Notes: generated by a model not told the origin, from the letters alone. Positions 1 through 8,438 are shown, counted from the stretch's first letter. The stretch is 64,000 nucleotides of DNA from Mycobacterium lehmannii (GCF_002245535.1 NZ_NKCN01000004.1:186001-250000); one strand, 5' to 3'. Numbers and translations are program-made.

Positions 1-1
1 C

Positions 2-523
2 GTGGGCATCGACGACATCGGTGCCGCAGCAGGGGTGAGCGGGCCGGCCGTCTACCGGCACTTTCAGAACAAGGACGCGATCCTTCGCGAGTTATGCGAC
101 GCCGCCATGACTGAGCTGCTGGCCGGCGCCCGGCGCGCCACCACGGCCGGCACACCGACGGAGGTCCTGCACGCCCTTGTCGACCTGCACGCGGCCTTCG
201 GCGCGCGACGACGCGGCCTGTTGGCCGTCTACGCCCGCGAGCACCGCTCGCTGTCGCCGCTGGCGACCCGTGCCCTGCGACGCCGACAGCACAGCTACGA
301 GTCCTTTTGGGTCGAGGCACTCGTACGAGCACGGGGCGATCTGGACCGTGAGCGCGCACAGGGCCTGGTCGCCGCCGTGCTGTCATTGCTCAACGCGTCC
401 GCGTACATGCCGGCGTCGCTGGACGACGCGACGATTGAGGCGATGCTGGCCGCCGCGGCCGTTGCGGCGCTGTTCAGCCGCGCGGTTACACAGCAGGTAG
501 ACGGCGCCCCGCACCGGATTTAG
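2..523 (+). CDS. TetR family transcriptional regulator, 5'-truncated by window edge
   Basis: The frame is already open at base 1, so the true start lies upstream and perhaps 15-25 N-terminal residues are missing. The visible start holds the second half of a TetR helix-turn-helix (IGAAAGVSGPAVYRHFQNKD, the usual recognition helix followed by YRHF.NK). The remaining ~140 residues are an all-helical ligand/dimer domain. It converges with the AtuA-like gene, and the two stop codons overlap in a shared TTAG at 520-523. By position it could control the downstream catabolic operon, but that is inference; no ligand can be read from the sequence. Confidence 0.85.
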   Translation: MGIDDIGAAAGVSGPAVYRHFQNKDAILRELCDAAMTELLAGARRATTAGTPTEVLHALVDLHAAFGARRRGLLAVYAREHRSLSPLATRALRRRQHSYESFWVEALVRARGDLDRERAQGLVAAVLSLLNASAYMPASLDDATIEAMLAAAAVAALFSRAVTQQVDGAPHRI

Positions 524-2244
524 TGTGTGTCGAGCAGCGACTGGGGAATGTCCACCATGCGGGACCGCACGTATTCCCCGAGCCCCTTGGCCTGTGCGTC
601 CAGCCGGGTCGAGGAGGCCACCCCGTCACCGAGCAAGCCGTGCACCACCACGTTGAGGGCGCGCAGGTTCGGCAGTTCGAAGCGCTCCATGGGCAGGTGC
701 GCCGTCTCCGGCCCGAGCAGAGTGCGCAGCCGCTCGACGCTGAGGTAGTCACGCGCCCACGCGTACCCAGGGTCATCCCGTGCCCACAGGCCGAGGTTAG
801 CGTTGCCGCCCTTGTCTCCGGACCGCGCGCCGAGTACCGACCCGAGCGGCGCGCGACGTGTCGGCCCGGACGGCACTGGCAGCTTCGCGAGCGCGGCGAT
901 CCTAGCCGGCGGGACGGCACCGGTCGGCGGGTCGGGGATCTCGTGCCGTGTGCCGTCGGCGTCGACGAGTACGTGCGTGAGGGCCGACCGCGCTACGTAG
1001 GCCGGCCGGTAGACGCCGAAGGCGGTCTCCGAGGACGGTGGCGTGGTGGTGTGGAAGCCGGCGAAACCAGCCAGGGCGATCTCCATGACCCCCCCGGAGA
1101 AGGCTCGGCCCACCTTGCGCGGGTCGGCGTCCTTCACCGTCACACGCAGGTGCGCGCAGGCTTGCTCGTTCGTCGGTGCGTCGGAGACGTCGAAACGCAA
1201 CAGCCTCACGTCGACTTCGTCGAAGGCGTCGCGTCCGCCGAGAACGTCGAAGAGCTGCTGTTCGGCGAAAGCCGCCTTGGCCCCGATGTCGAGGCCGGTG
1301 AGCACCATGGTCATTGTGTTACGGAAGCCGCCCACCTCATTCAACGCCACCTTCAACGTGTCCGGCGGCGGACTGCCTTTCGTACCGCTGATCGCGACGC
1401 GGTGCTCACCCTGTTGAGCCAGCCGGATGGTGTCGAAGTGGGCGACGACGTCGGGGCCGAGGTAGGCAGGTTCAGCGGTCTCGTAGAGCAGCTGGGCGGT
1501 GACCGTGCCGACTGAGACCAGTCCCCCGGTGCCGGGATGCTTCGTGATCACCGAAGAGCCGTCCTCGGCGACCTCGGCGATCGGAAACCCCGGGTAGCGG
1601 CGGTCCGTGATCTCGTCCAGGAACGCGTAGTTGCCGCCCGTCGCCTGAGGGCCGCACTCGATCACGTGCCCGGCGACGACCGCGCCCGCGAGCCGATCCC
1701 AGTCGGCGGGTGCCCAGGCGTGCCACCAGGCGGCTGGACCGACGACCAGGGATGCGTCGGTGACCCGGCCGGTCACGACGACGTCGGCGCCCGAACGCAG
1801 CGCCTCGGTGATGCCCCAGGCGCCGAGGTACGCGTTGGCCGATACCGGTTTGATGTCGCCGACGGGCGGCGTGATTGCGTGGAGGTCGCCACGTAGGTCG
1901 TCGCCCTCGACGTGAGCGACGCGCGCGGTGAGGCCGAGACGGGCGGACAGCTCGCGCAACGCGGCGGCCAAGCCGGCGGGATTCAGCCCGCCCGCGTTCG
2001 CGACGACCTTGATGCCATGATCGAGACAGGTGCCCAGCACCTGTTCCATTTGGGTGAGGAAAGTCCGCGCGTACCCGCCGGACGGGTCTTTGGCCTGGGC
2101 CTTGGCCAGGATGAGCATGGTCAGCTCGGCCAGATAGTCACCGCACAGGACGTCGATCGGTCCGCCCTCGACCATCTCGCGGGCTGCGGCGATGCGGTCG
2201 CCGTAAAAGCCGGAGCAGTTGCCGATGCGGACCGGGACGCTCAC
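520..2244 (-). CDS. AtuA/DUF1446 family protein (acyclic terpene utilisation-like)
   Basis: A 574-residue protein starting at GTG 2244, which overlaps the upstream stop by GTGA; the open frame continues further upstream, but that part is only a shadow of the neighbouring gene. The N-terminal ~360 residues begin VRIGNCSGFYGDR and carry LCGDYLAELTM, typical of the DUF1446/AtuA family. The last ~110 residues (from about LGSVLGARSGDKGGNANLGL) are the AtuA C-terminal ferredoxin-like domain. AtuA belongs to the Pseudomonas gene set for citronellol/geraniol breakdown, but its biochemical reaction is not firmly known. It is the last gene of a minus-strand operon of CoA-ester enzymes, so a role late in degradation of a branched or terpenoid acid is plausible but unproven. 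Confidence 0.85.
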   Translation of the reverse strand: MSVPVRIGNCSGFYGDRIAAAREMVEGGPIDVLCGDYLAELTMLILAKAQAKDPSGGYARTFLTQMEQVLGTCLDHGIKVVANAGGLNPAGLAAALRELSARLGLTARVAHVEGDDLRGDLHAITPPVGDIKPVSANAYLGAWGITEALRSGADVVVTGRVTDASLVVGPAAWWHAWAPADWDRLAGAVVAGHVIECGPQATGGNYAFLDEITDRRYPGFPIAEVAEDGSSVITKHPGTGGLVSVGTVTAQLLYETAEPAYLGPDVVAHFDTIRLAQQGEHRVAISGTKGSPPPDTLKVALNEVGGFRNTMTMVLTGLDIGAKAAFAEQQLFDVLGGRDAFDEVDVRLLRFDVSDAPTNEQACAHLRVTVKDADPRKVGRAFSGGVMEIALAGFAGFHTTTPPSSETAFGVYRPAYVARSALTHVLVDADGTRHEIPDPPTGAVPPARIAALAKLPVPSGPTRRAPLGSVLGARSGDKGGNANLGLWARDDPGYAWARDYLSVERLRTLLGPETAHLPMERFELPNLRALNVVVHGLLGDGVASSTRLDAQAKGLGEYVRSRMVDIPQSLLDTH

Positions 2245-3053
2245 CGCTGACGCCCTGCAAACTGGCCCGCCACGCGCCCGCCGCCAGGGGGCCCCGCGAA
2301 GGCCTGGGCGATCGCGAGCCACTGGTCGGCCAGCGGGCCGTCGGCGACCAAAGCGGTGTCGTCGCGGTGGCGGCGTTGGGTGACCAACAGGCAAAAGTCG
2401 AGCGCCGGCCCGCTCACGCGGTTGGCCGCGTCGGCTGGCCCCCACGTCCAGACGCTGCCGTCCGGAGCGGTCAGCTCAACGCGTACCGGGTCCGCGGGCA
2501 GGTCCAGACCGTTGGCCAGGTAGCTGAACGCGCGTGCACCCACCCCGATGTGGGCCACGTGACGCAGCCGTGCCGTGGCCTCGCGGGTCGCGCCGAGCGC
2601 GTCGACGACGTCCTGGCCGTGCGCCCAGGTCTCCATGAGTCGCGCTGTCAGCGACGAGACCGCGCTCATCGGCGGCCCGAACCACGGCAGGCGGGTCGCC
2701 GGGTCAATGTCCGCGAACGCCGCAACGAGGGCGGCACGCGACGTGTCGAACCACGCGAGCAGGTCGGCAGCCGGCATTTGACGGTAGCGCTCGGCGATGA
2801 CGTCGGGTGAGATGGCTCCGTCGGCCATCATCGGCAGGTAGTCGCTGCTGAACCCGTCGGGGTCGGTGGCCGAGCGCACCGCGACGTCGTCGAAGAACGC
2901 CAGATGGCTGATCTGGTCGCGGATCGTCCAGCCCACGGCCGGAGTCGGCGCGTCCCAGCCGCGCGGACCTTCGGTCAGCGGCGCGACCAATCCGCGTAGG
3001 GCTGCCGTCTCCGCTTCGATGTCGGTGATAACCGACTGCATGCTCACCGCCAT
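2241..3053 (-). CDS. TIGR03084 family metal-binding protein (DinB/MDMPI fold)
   Basis: 270 residues. The N-terminal half is a DinB-like, mycothiol-dependent maleylpyruvate isomerase-type four-helix domain: the segment WTIRDQISHLAFFDD gives the first metal histidine and ETWAHGQDVVDAL the typical W-x-H-G-x-D metal site. The C-terminal ~90 residues form the second domain seen in TIGR03084 proteins, which are common in actinobacterial lipid and steroid catabolic clusters. It may use mycothiol as cofactor, but this is family-level inference. It overlaps the following AtuA gene by 4 bp and lies one base after the crotonase gene, so it is translated from the same message. Its substrate is unknown. 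Confidence 0.85.
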   Translation of the reverse strand: MAVSMQSVITDIEAETAALRGLVAPLTEGPRGWDAPTPAVGWTIRDQISHLAFFDDVAVRSATDPDGFSSDYLPMMADGAISPDVIAERYRQMPAADLLAWFDTSRAALVAAFADIDPATRLPWFGPPMSAVSSLTARLMETWAHGQDVVDALGATREATARLRHVAHIGVGARAFSYLANGLDLPADPVRVELTAPDGSVWTWGPADAANRVSGPALDFCLLVTQRRHRDDTALVADGPLADQWLAIAQAFAGPPGGGRVAGQFAGRQR

Positions 3054-3054
3054 G

Positions 3055-3822
3055 TCAGTGTCCCTTCCACTGCGGCGCGCGCTTCTCGCGGAACGCCGCC
3101 GGGCCTTCCTGCGCGTCGTCGCTCAGATAGACCGGCTCCCATATCTCGTCGGCCAGGTCGTACGCGGCGGCGAGGTGGTGCTGCGCCGAGAGGTACACGG
3201 TGCGCTTGGACGCGAGCACGGACAGCGGTGCGTTCGCGGCGATGCTGAGCGCCAACTGCTGGGTACGCTCGCGTAACTGATCGGCCGGCACCACCTCATT
3301 GACCAAGCCGACCTGGTGGGCGCGCGCGGCGGTGATCGGGTCGCCGGTCAGCAGGATTTGCATGGCAACGCGCGGGGGCACCAGCCACGACAGGGGTGTC
3401 GCCCACGGCGAACCGCGGCCGACCTTGACCTCGCTGACGGCGAAGGTCGCGTGTTCGGCGGCCACGACCAGGTCGCACTGCTGCGCGAGCAGGAAGCCCC
3501 CGGCGAACGCGACACCGTTGACGGCCGCGATCGTCGGCTTCGCGACATCGATGTTGCGGCCGAACTGCGGAGCGAAGTCCTTCGGGGGCACCTTGAGCGC
3601 GTTCTGCGCCATCTCCTTCAAGTCCCCGCCGGCGCAGAACGCCTTATCGCCCACGCCGGTGAGGACGAGCACCTTCGCCGCGTCGTCGTCATTGAAGCGG
3701 AGTACCGCGTCGATAAGCCCCGTGCGCACAGCGTTGTTCAGCGCGTTGCGCGCCTCGGGCCGGTTTATCGTCAGCCAGGCCACGCTGTCGACGACCTCGT
3801 AGCGAATCGGTTGCTCGGCCAC
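3055..3822 (-). CDS. Enoyl-CoA hydratase/isomerase (crotonase) family protein with altered active site
   Basis: 255 residues from GTG 3822, preceded by a GGAGG four bases upstream; this start fits the usual crotonase length, and the longer open frame does not. The oxyanion-hole segment DKAFCAGGDLKEM is normal. At the first catalytic glutamate, where classical hydratases read GGGCEL, this protein has GGFLLAQQCD, so Glu is replaced by Leu. The second glutamate is kept in FAVSEVKVG. Loss of one Glu is common in isomerases, hydrolases or CoA-ester lyases of this superfamily, so simple hydration should not be assumed. It sits between the MaoC-type genes and the TIGR03084 gene in the operon. Confidence 0.88.
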   Translation of the reverse strand: MAEQPIRYEVVDSVAWLTINRPEARNALNNAVRTGLIDAVLRFNDDDAAKVLVLTGVGDKAFCAGGDLKEMAQNALKVPPKDFAPQFGRNIDVAKPTIAAVNGVAFAGGFLLAQQCDLVVAAEHATFAVSEVKVGRGSPWATPLSWLVPPRVAMQILLTGDPITAARAHQVGLVNEVVPADQLRERTQQLALSIAANAPLSVLASKRTVYLSAQHHLAAAYDLADEIWEPVYLSDDAQEGPAAFREKRAPQWKGH

Positions 3823-3865
3823 CGAGCCTCCGTCCCTCACCGTCGTCTCGCATGTGAGTGGCAGT

Positions 3866-4336
3866 TCACCCCGGCACCTCGACAAACGGGTCGGCCAGCT
3901 CAACGGTGGCTTCACTCGGCACGCACGGACCATCTTCGCTCGAGACGAGCAACTCGAGGTCGACGAGGCGCCGTCCGCCATCGTCGCGTTTGGCCACGAC
4001 CTTGCCGCTCAGGGTCGCGGTCTGGCCCGGGTAGATCGACCGGATCATTGAGATTCTGCGGCGCCGGATGAGCGCGTCGGGTCCGGCCCATTCGTTGAGG
4101 CCGCGGTCGATGAAGCCATGGAAGAAGAGGGTTGACAGGTAGATTGTGCGCTGGCCCTGGCTGCGCGCGTAGTCGGGGTCGTGGTGACCGGGGAACCAGT
4201 CCCATGTCGAAGCCGCGTTCATGCAGATGCGCTTGTAGCTGATCTCGATCGAGACGGGCGTCAGGGTGTCGCCGACGGCGATGTCCTCGAACCGCACGGG
4301 GAAGCGGACCATGCTGTGCTCGGTGGATCCGTTCAT
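3866..4336 (-). CDS. MaoC-like acyl-CoA dehydratase, catalytic-type subunit (pair 1)
   Basis: 156-residue single hot-dog domain starting at ATG 4336, which overlaps the preceding stop in ATGA. The hydratase-2 catalytic pattern D-x4-H is recognisable as DWFPGHHDPDYA, so it should be the catalytic half of a two-subunit (R)-specific enoyl-CoA hydratase, comparable to HadB in the HadAB/HadBC dehydratases. The gene just upstream encodes a partner of the same fold without the histidine. The substrate is probably an acyl-CoA intermediate of the pathway encoded by this operon; the chain type cannot be deduced. Confidence 0.85.
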   Translation of the reverse strand: MNGSTEHSMVRFPVRFEDIAVGDTLTPVSIEISYKRICMNAASTWDWFPGHHDPDYARSQGQRTIYLSTLFFHGFIDRGLNEWAGPDALIRRRRISMIRSIYPGQTATLSGKVVAKRDDGGRRLVDLELLVSSEDGPCVPSEATVELADPFVEVPG

Positions 4337-4860
4337 GATGCGCCTTCACTATCGGCGGTGTCGTATCGGAAGAGCACGTTGGTGTTGCGGCCGATGACCT
4401 CACCGTGCTGGTCGGAGAACGTACTCACCGTGGTGATGAACACGCCGGTGCCCACCCGCGTCGTCTTCGGCTCGGAGATCGAGGCGATCTCCTCCACGAT
4501 CGACACGTGATCGCCTACCCGGGGCCGGCGTTCGAACTCCGTCGTCGTCGAGGCGTTGATGATGTGGTGGCCCGGCAACGGGACGCTGAGCGCGAACATC
4601 ATGTCGGCACGCGCTAGGTACCCGGGCACCCACTGCGGCGCGAAGCCGAGGCTCATCAGCAGCCCGGGCGGGCAGTCCTCACCCTCCCAGTAACGGGGGT
4701 TCGCGTCCTCGACGAGCGAGCAGTAGTACAACACCATCGAGCGGTCGATCGGGAACCACCCACGCCGCGGTTCGGAGCGATGACCGACCCACGCCCGGCC
4801 TTCGTCGAAGGTCCCGAATGTCATCCCGAGGCCGGTGACGTCGCTCGTTGGCGCGCTCAC
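4333..4860 (-). CDS. FAS1-like/MaoC N-terminal dehydratase domain protein, non-catalytic-type subunit (pair 1)
   Basis: 175 residues from GTG 4860, with 4-bp overlaps on both sides. The sequence is of the 'FAS1-like dehydratase' hot-dog type (RRGWFPIDRSMVLYYCSL). Where the catalytic half-protein would read D-x-N-P-x-H it has EDANPRYWE, so the histidine is a tyrosine. By analogy with HadA and HadC this subunit would bind and position the acyl chain while its partner (3866-4336) supplies the catalytic residues. This is the first of two such pairs in the operon. Confidence 0.82.
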   Translation of the reverse strand: MSAPTSDVTGLGMTFGTFDEGRAWVGHRSEPRRGWFPIDRSMVLYYCSLVEDANPRYWEGEDCPPGLLMSLGFAPQWVPGYLARADMMFALSVPLPGHHIINASTTTEFERRPRVGDHVSIVEEIASISEPKTTRVGTGVFITTVSTFSDQHGEVIGRNTNVLFRYDTADSEGAS

Positions 4861-5282
4861 CGGGCCACCTGCACGACGGCGCTCCCCTTTATCGCGGGTT
4901 CGCCGGACTGGCGCGTGACCACGAGTTCGAGGTCTGCCACCTGCTGCCCTCCGGCCTCGCGCACGCCGGTGACCCTGCCGCCGAAGCTGAGCAGGTCACC
5001 GGGCCATACCTGACCGGTGAACCGGATGCGGAACGAGCGGATGTTGGCCAGCCCCACCCAGGCGGTCAGCCGCTGGGCGAGCACACCGCCGTGCAGCAGT
5101 CCCATACCGAACACACCGGGCATGCCGGCCGCGCGGGCGAACTCCTCGTCATGGTGGATCGGGTTGAAGTCGCCGCCGGACCCGGCGTAGCGGACGATGT
5201 GCGAGCGCGTCAGCGGGCCGAACTGTGAGCTCGGCATCTCGTCGCCGGCGGCCAACGCCACCGGCGCGGGGGATGTCGTCAT
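4857..5282 (-). CDS. MaoC family (R)-specific enoyl-CoA hydratase subunit, catalytic type (pair 2)
   Basis: 141 residues from ATG 5282 (ATGA overlap with the upstream stop). The hydratase-2 motif is complete: YAGSGGDFNPIHHDEEFA, with the catalytic Asp and His of D-F-N-P-I-H. The stretch GVFGMGLLHGGVLAQRL is the usual substrate-tunnel helix. It should form a heterodimer with the product of 5279-5737. Its motif is closer to the canonical MaoC pattern than that of pair 1, which suggests that the two pairs handle different acyl-CoAs or different oxidation cycles (inference). Confidence 0.88.
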   Translation of the reverse strand: MTTSPAPVALAAGDEMPSSQFGPLTRSHIVRYAGSGGDFNPIHHDEEFARAAGMPGVFGMGLLHGGVLAQRLTAWVGLANIRSFRIRFTGQVWPGDLLSFGGRVTGVREAGGQQVADLELVVTRQSGEPAIKGSAVVQVAR

Positions 5283-5737
5283 TGGGTGGAGCCTCCGGTT
5301 TCGATCAAGACGTCGGTCTGGCGCACGACGAGTTCGTCGCGCTGGTTGGTGAAGTCGGTCTCGATCGTCACGATTGTCATGGTGCCGCCGCGCTTGCCCT
5401 CGCGGCTGGTCACGTTCGACACCCGACGCGTCTCGGTGAGCTCGTCGCCGACGACCACCGGCGCGAAATACTCCCAGCCGCACTCACCGTGCAGTACGCG
5501 TCGCAGGTCGAGCCCGAGGGCGCCGAACATGTCGTCGTCGGCGCGCCAGTGAGCCGAGGAGACGACGAAGGTCGGCGGAGCGGGGATCGCGCCGAAGCCG
5601 GCGGCGCGGGCCGCTGCGGCGTCCTGGTAGATCGGGTCGTGGTCGTCGAGGGACAGCGCGAACTCGCGCACTTTGGACCGGTCGACGGGAAATGTGGTGC
5701 TCCCGAGTTGCGTCCCGATGAGCGATGCGTCAGCCAC
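5279..5737 (-). CDS. FAS1-like/MaoC N-terminal dehydratase domain protein, non-catalytic-type subunit (pair 2)
   Basis: 152 residues if started at GTG 5737, which has an AAGG eight bases upstream and overlaps the preceding gene by only 8 bp; a GTG at 5746 or an ATG at 5773 would add a few residues with no gain in fit. The hot-dog segment reads DDHDPIYQDAAAARAAGFG: the D-x-x-P-x frame is kept but the catalytic histidine is Tyr. It is therefore the structural half of the second split dehydratase. It is coupled by ATGA to its catalytic partner downstream. Confidence 0.82.
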   Translation of the reverse strand: MADASLIGTQLGSTTFPVDRSKVREFALSLDDHDPIYQDAAAARAAGFGAIPAPPTFVVSSAHWRADDDMFGALGLDLRRVLHGECGWEYFAPVVVGDELTETRRVSNVTSREGKRGGTMTIVTIETDFTNQRDELVVRQTDVLIETGGSTQ

Positions 5738-6773
5738 TCTGGTCACCTTTCCCGCCGGCGAAGGCCGGTGCACAATCGCGAATGAGGCTGCCTAGGTTCT
5801 CGGCGATGCGCTCGGGCGCGAGGCCGATCGAGGGTGAGTAGAGAACGATGTGGTCCAGCACGCCCTCGTAGCGGCGCAGCCCTTCTCGGACCTCGGCGGC
5901 GGTGCCGGCCACCGCCATCGCGTCGATCATGTCGTCGGTGACGGCTGCGAACATGGCCGGCAGGTCACGCCGCGCGAACGCGTCGCGAATCGCCGCCCCC
6001 TGCCTGGCGAAGCCGCTCACATCGAGAACGTGTTCGTAGGTCTTCACCGAGGAGTAGAACGCGATCTGCTGCGCGGCCTCACGGCGTGCGATCTGTGGGT
6101 CGTCGTGCACCGCGCAGATGACCATCGAGACGATCTCAATGTCGGCGGGATCGCGTCCGGCCCGCTCCGCACCGCGCACGACGGCTGGGCGGGCGACCTC
6201 CTCGACGTAGGTCGTGGTGAATAGCGGATGACCGGCCAACCCGTCGGCGACGCGCCCTGCCACCTCGCACATCCGCGGACGCACGCCCGCGGTGATGATC
6301 GGGATGGCCCGCTGCGGCGGCGCGACGTCGCCGGTCGGGACGAGATTCATCCGATAGAAGCGACCCTCATGGCGCACGGGGCCCTCGTGCAGGTTCCAGA
6401 TCCGACGCACGAGCGGGACCAGCTCCTCCATGCGCAGAGCGGGAGCGGAGGTGTCCTCCACGCCGTGCCAGTCGCTCATCATGCGGCGTGTGCCGTTGCC
6501 GAGCCCGAGCACGACGCGCCCGCCTGAAAGCTCGTCGAGGTCACGCGCCTCGGTGGCGAGCACGAGCGGGCTGCGCCCGACGCCATACAGGATCGACGAC
6601 CCGATGCGGCAGCGCTTTGTGCGCGCGGCCATCGCGGCCATCGAGATCGAGCCGGAGCGCGAGTAGAACTCCGAGGCCCAGGCGGCGTCGAAGCCGGCGA
6701 GGTCGGTAGCCTCGGCGGTCTCGACAAGGGTGGCCAAGTCCGCGCCGAGCACCGAGACCCCGTACGTGCTCAC
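5730..6773 (-). CDS. LLM class (luciferase-like) F420/flavin-dependent oxidoreductase
   Basis: 347 residues from GTG 6773 (GTGA overlap). TIM-barrel luciferase-like monooxygenase features are clear: the N-terminal YGVSVLG strand, the loop region RCRIGSSILYGVGRSPLVLATEARDLD, GGRVVLGLGNG, and the C-terminal VAGTAAEVREGLRRY. Mycobacteria carry many such proteins, and most use coenzyme F420 rather than FMN. Within this operon it could oxidise or hydroxylate an acyl-CoA or cyclic ketone intermediate. The sequence does not settle cofactor or substrate. Confidence 0.88.
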   Translation of the reverse strand: MSTYGVSVLGADLATLVETAEATDLAGFDAAWASEFYSRSGSISMAAMAARTKRCRIGSSILYGVGRSPLVLATEARDLDELSGGRVVLGLGNGTRRMMSDWHGVEDTSAPALRMEELVPLVRRIWNLHEGPVRHEGRFYRMNLVPTGDVAPPQRAIPIITAGVRPRMCEVAGRVADGLAGHPLFTTTYVEEVARPAVVRGAERAGRDPADIEIVSMVICAVHDDPQIARREAAQQIAFYSSVKTYEHVLDVSGFARQGAAIRDAFARRDLPAMFAAVTDDMIDAMAVAGTAAEVREGLRRYEGVLDHIVLYSPSIGLAPERIAENLGSLIRDCAPAFAGGKGDQSG

Positions 6774-7207
6774 GACGCCGCCGGCCTGAATCGGACCAGC
6801 CCAAGGTCCTCGTTCACCCGCTCGAACACTGCGCGCACTCTTGCGCCGATCGCAACTTCATCGGGGGCCACGCCCTCGAGACTGGCCAACAACTGCGGCC
6901 CCTCGTCCAGACGAACGAGCACGACGACGTACGGCTCGCTGCGCGGGAACGAGTCCCACGGGGGGCGGTACACCGGCGCGAAACTGACGATCTCACCAGT
7001 ACCCGCCGCGGTCTCCCAGGCCAACTCACCGTCATGGCAGACGGGACACACCAGCCGCGGGTAGAGGAACGGGTGGCCGTTCGCGCACCGCTGGAAGACG
7101 AGTACGCCGCGGGCCGCTGCTGCGAAGTAGGGACGGTTGACATCGGTCAGCGGCGGCAGCGCCTCAGGATCGTGCAGACCGTCGAGGGAACTCGAAGCTG
7201 CGGTCAT
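6770..7207 (-). CDS. Zinc-ribbon/OB-fold (DUF35) acyl-CoA-associated protein
   Basis: 145 residues from ATG 7207 (ATGA overlap with the thiolase-like gene). The N-terminal rubredoxin-like zinc ribbon is RCANGHPFLYPRLVCPVC, although the first knuckle is C-x3-H rather than C-x2-C; an OB-fold follows (GTGEIVSFAPVYRPPWDSF). DUF35 proteins pair with thiolase-like partners: in the steroid side-chain Ltp2/ChsH2 system the DUF35 domain and the thiolase-like protein form the active retro-aldolase. The direct 4-bp coupling to a thiolase-like gene supports the same kind of complex here (inference). Confidence 0.88.
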   Translation of the reverse strand: MTAASSSLDGLHDPEALPPLTDVNRPYFAAAARGVLVFQRCANGHPFLYPRLVCPVCHDGELAWETAAGTGEIVSFAPVYRPPWDSFPRSEPYVVVLVRLDEGPQLLASLEGVAPDEVAIGARVRAVFERVNEDLGLVRFRPAAS

Positions 7208-8370
7208 GACGCTCCCTCCATCACCATGCTGACGTGACTGCACAGCATCGAGCCGTAGCTGTGCACGAACGCGGTGTCCGCCCCGAAGACCTGACGGCCC
7301 TCGGCGCGACCGGACAACTGCCAATAACCCTCGAGGATCTGCGAAATGCCAGAGGAGGTCCCGGTGTGCCCGAACCGGATCAGGCCGCCGTCGGTGTTCA
7401 CCGGAAGGTCGCCCCCCGGATCGGCGCGGCCGTCACGGTAGAAATCGCCTGCCCCGCCGGGCTTCACGAAGCCCGCCTCCTCCAGGATCATCGCCGGGTT
7501 TGAGGCGAAGGCGTCGTAGAGCAAGGCGATGTCGATGTCGGCCGGCGCCCGTCCGGAGCGCTCGAAGGCCATCGGACCCGAACGGGCGGCCCCGGTACGA
7601 CCCGGGCGGGCCAGCGAGGTCAGAAAACCGTGGGTGTGACCCTCTCCAAACCCGAGCAGGTGTACCGGCCGGTGTTTGCCCGCGCGAGCCCGGCGGGCCG
7701 AGCCCAGCACGAGCGCGCCACCGCCCTCGCAGGGAATCGAGCAGTGGTAGAAGTGGAACGGCCCGGCGATCGGGCGGGACGCCAGCACGTCCTCCACAGT
7801 CAGGCGTTGTGAGCGGTGCGCGATCGCCGCGGGATTCAGCGCGGCCCACCGGTCCTGCGACGCGGTGACCTCGGCGATGTCCGCCTTGCCCTGTCCCGTC
7901 TCGTGCATCCAGGCCTGCGCGATCAAACCGTACAGCGCCGGCACGGAGGGTCCGTAGGGCATCTCGAACGCGTGGTCACACACCAGCGCCATCAGTTCGC
8001 GCCCGCCATCGCGGATCGGTGGAAACTTGCCCGCCGACACGACCAGCACCGTCTCGGCCTCGCCCCGGGCGATGACGTTACTCGCCATGCGCGTCATGGC
8101 CAGATGGGTCCCGCCGCCAAGCTGACAGGTCATCTGAAGTTTCAGGTTGTGCAGCCCGAGATAGTCCATGAGGTCCTCGGACAGGAAGATCGAACCCTCG
8201 TTCGTCATCGGCCCGGCGCACACGAGACCGTCGACCTCGTCTGGGACCACCCCTGCGTCGGCGAGAGCCGCGACCGCGGCGCGCACATGCAATTCAGTGG
8301 AGGTGTACGGAACGTTTCTTCCTGGAGCGACTTCGGCGGCACCGATGATGGCCGGCTGGTCGTGTGGCAT
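7204..8370 (-). CDS. Thiolase-like / lipid-transfer-type protein (possible retro-aldolase subunit)
   Basis: 388 residues from ATG 8370, chosen because AAGGAG lies five bases upstream; an in-frame ATG 27 bp earlier has no such site. The thiolase fold is evident from ELHVRAAVAALADAG, CQLGGGTHLAMTRMASN and GGLIRFGHTGTSSGISQI. The NEAF motif of classical thiolases is replaced by YDAF around residue 280, as in SCP2/Ltp-type homologues that act as thiolases or retro-aldolases. It is the first gene of the minus-strand operon. With the adjacent DUF35 protein it would carry out the carbon-carbon cleavage step of the pathway. Substrate unknown. Confidence 0.85.
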   Translation of the reverse strand: MPHDQPAIIGAAEVAPGRNVPYTSTELHVRAAVAALADAGVVPDEVDGLVCAGPMTNEGSIFLSEDLMDYLGLHNLKLQMTCQLGGGTHLAMTRMASNVIARGEAETVLVVSAGKFPPIRDGGRELMALVCDHAFEMPYGPSVPALYGLIAQAWMHETGQGKADIAEVTASQDRWAALNPAAIAHRSQRLTVEDVLASRPIAGPFHFYHCSIPCEGGGALVLGSARRARAGKHRPVHLLGFGEGHTHGFLTSLARPGRTGAARSGPMAFERSGRAPADIDIALLYDAFASNPAMILEEAGFVKPGGAGDFYRDGRADPGGDLPVNTDGGLIRFGHTGTSSGISQILEGYWQLSGRAEGRQVFGADTAFVHSYGSMLCSHVSMVMEGAS

Positions 8371-8438
8371 CCGGACTCCTTCCGACCACGCGTTCAACGC
8401 CGGTCCCGACGTGAACGACGGTTAGCATAGCGTGACTA

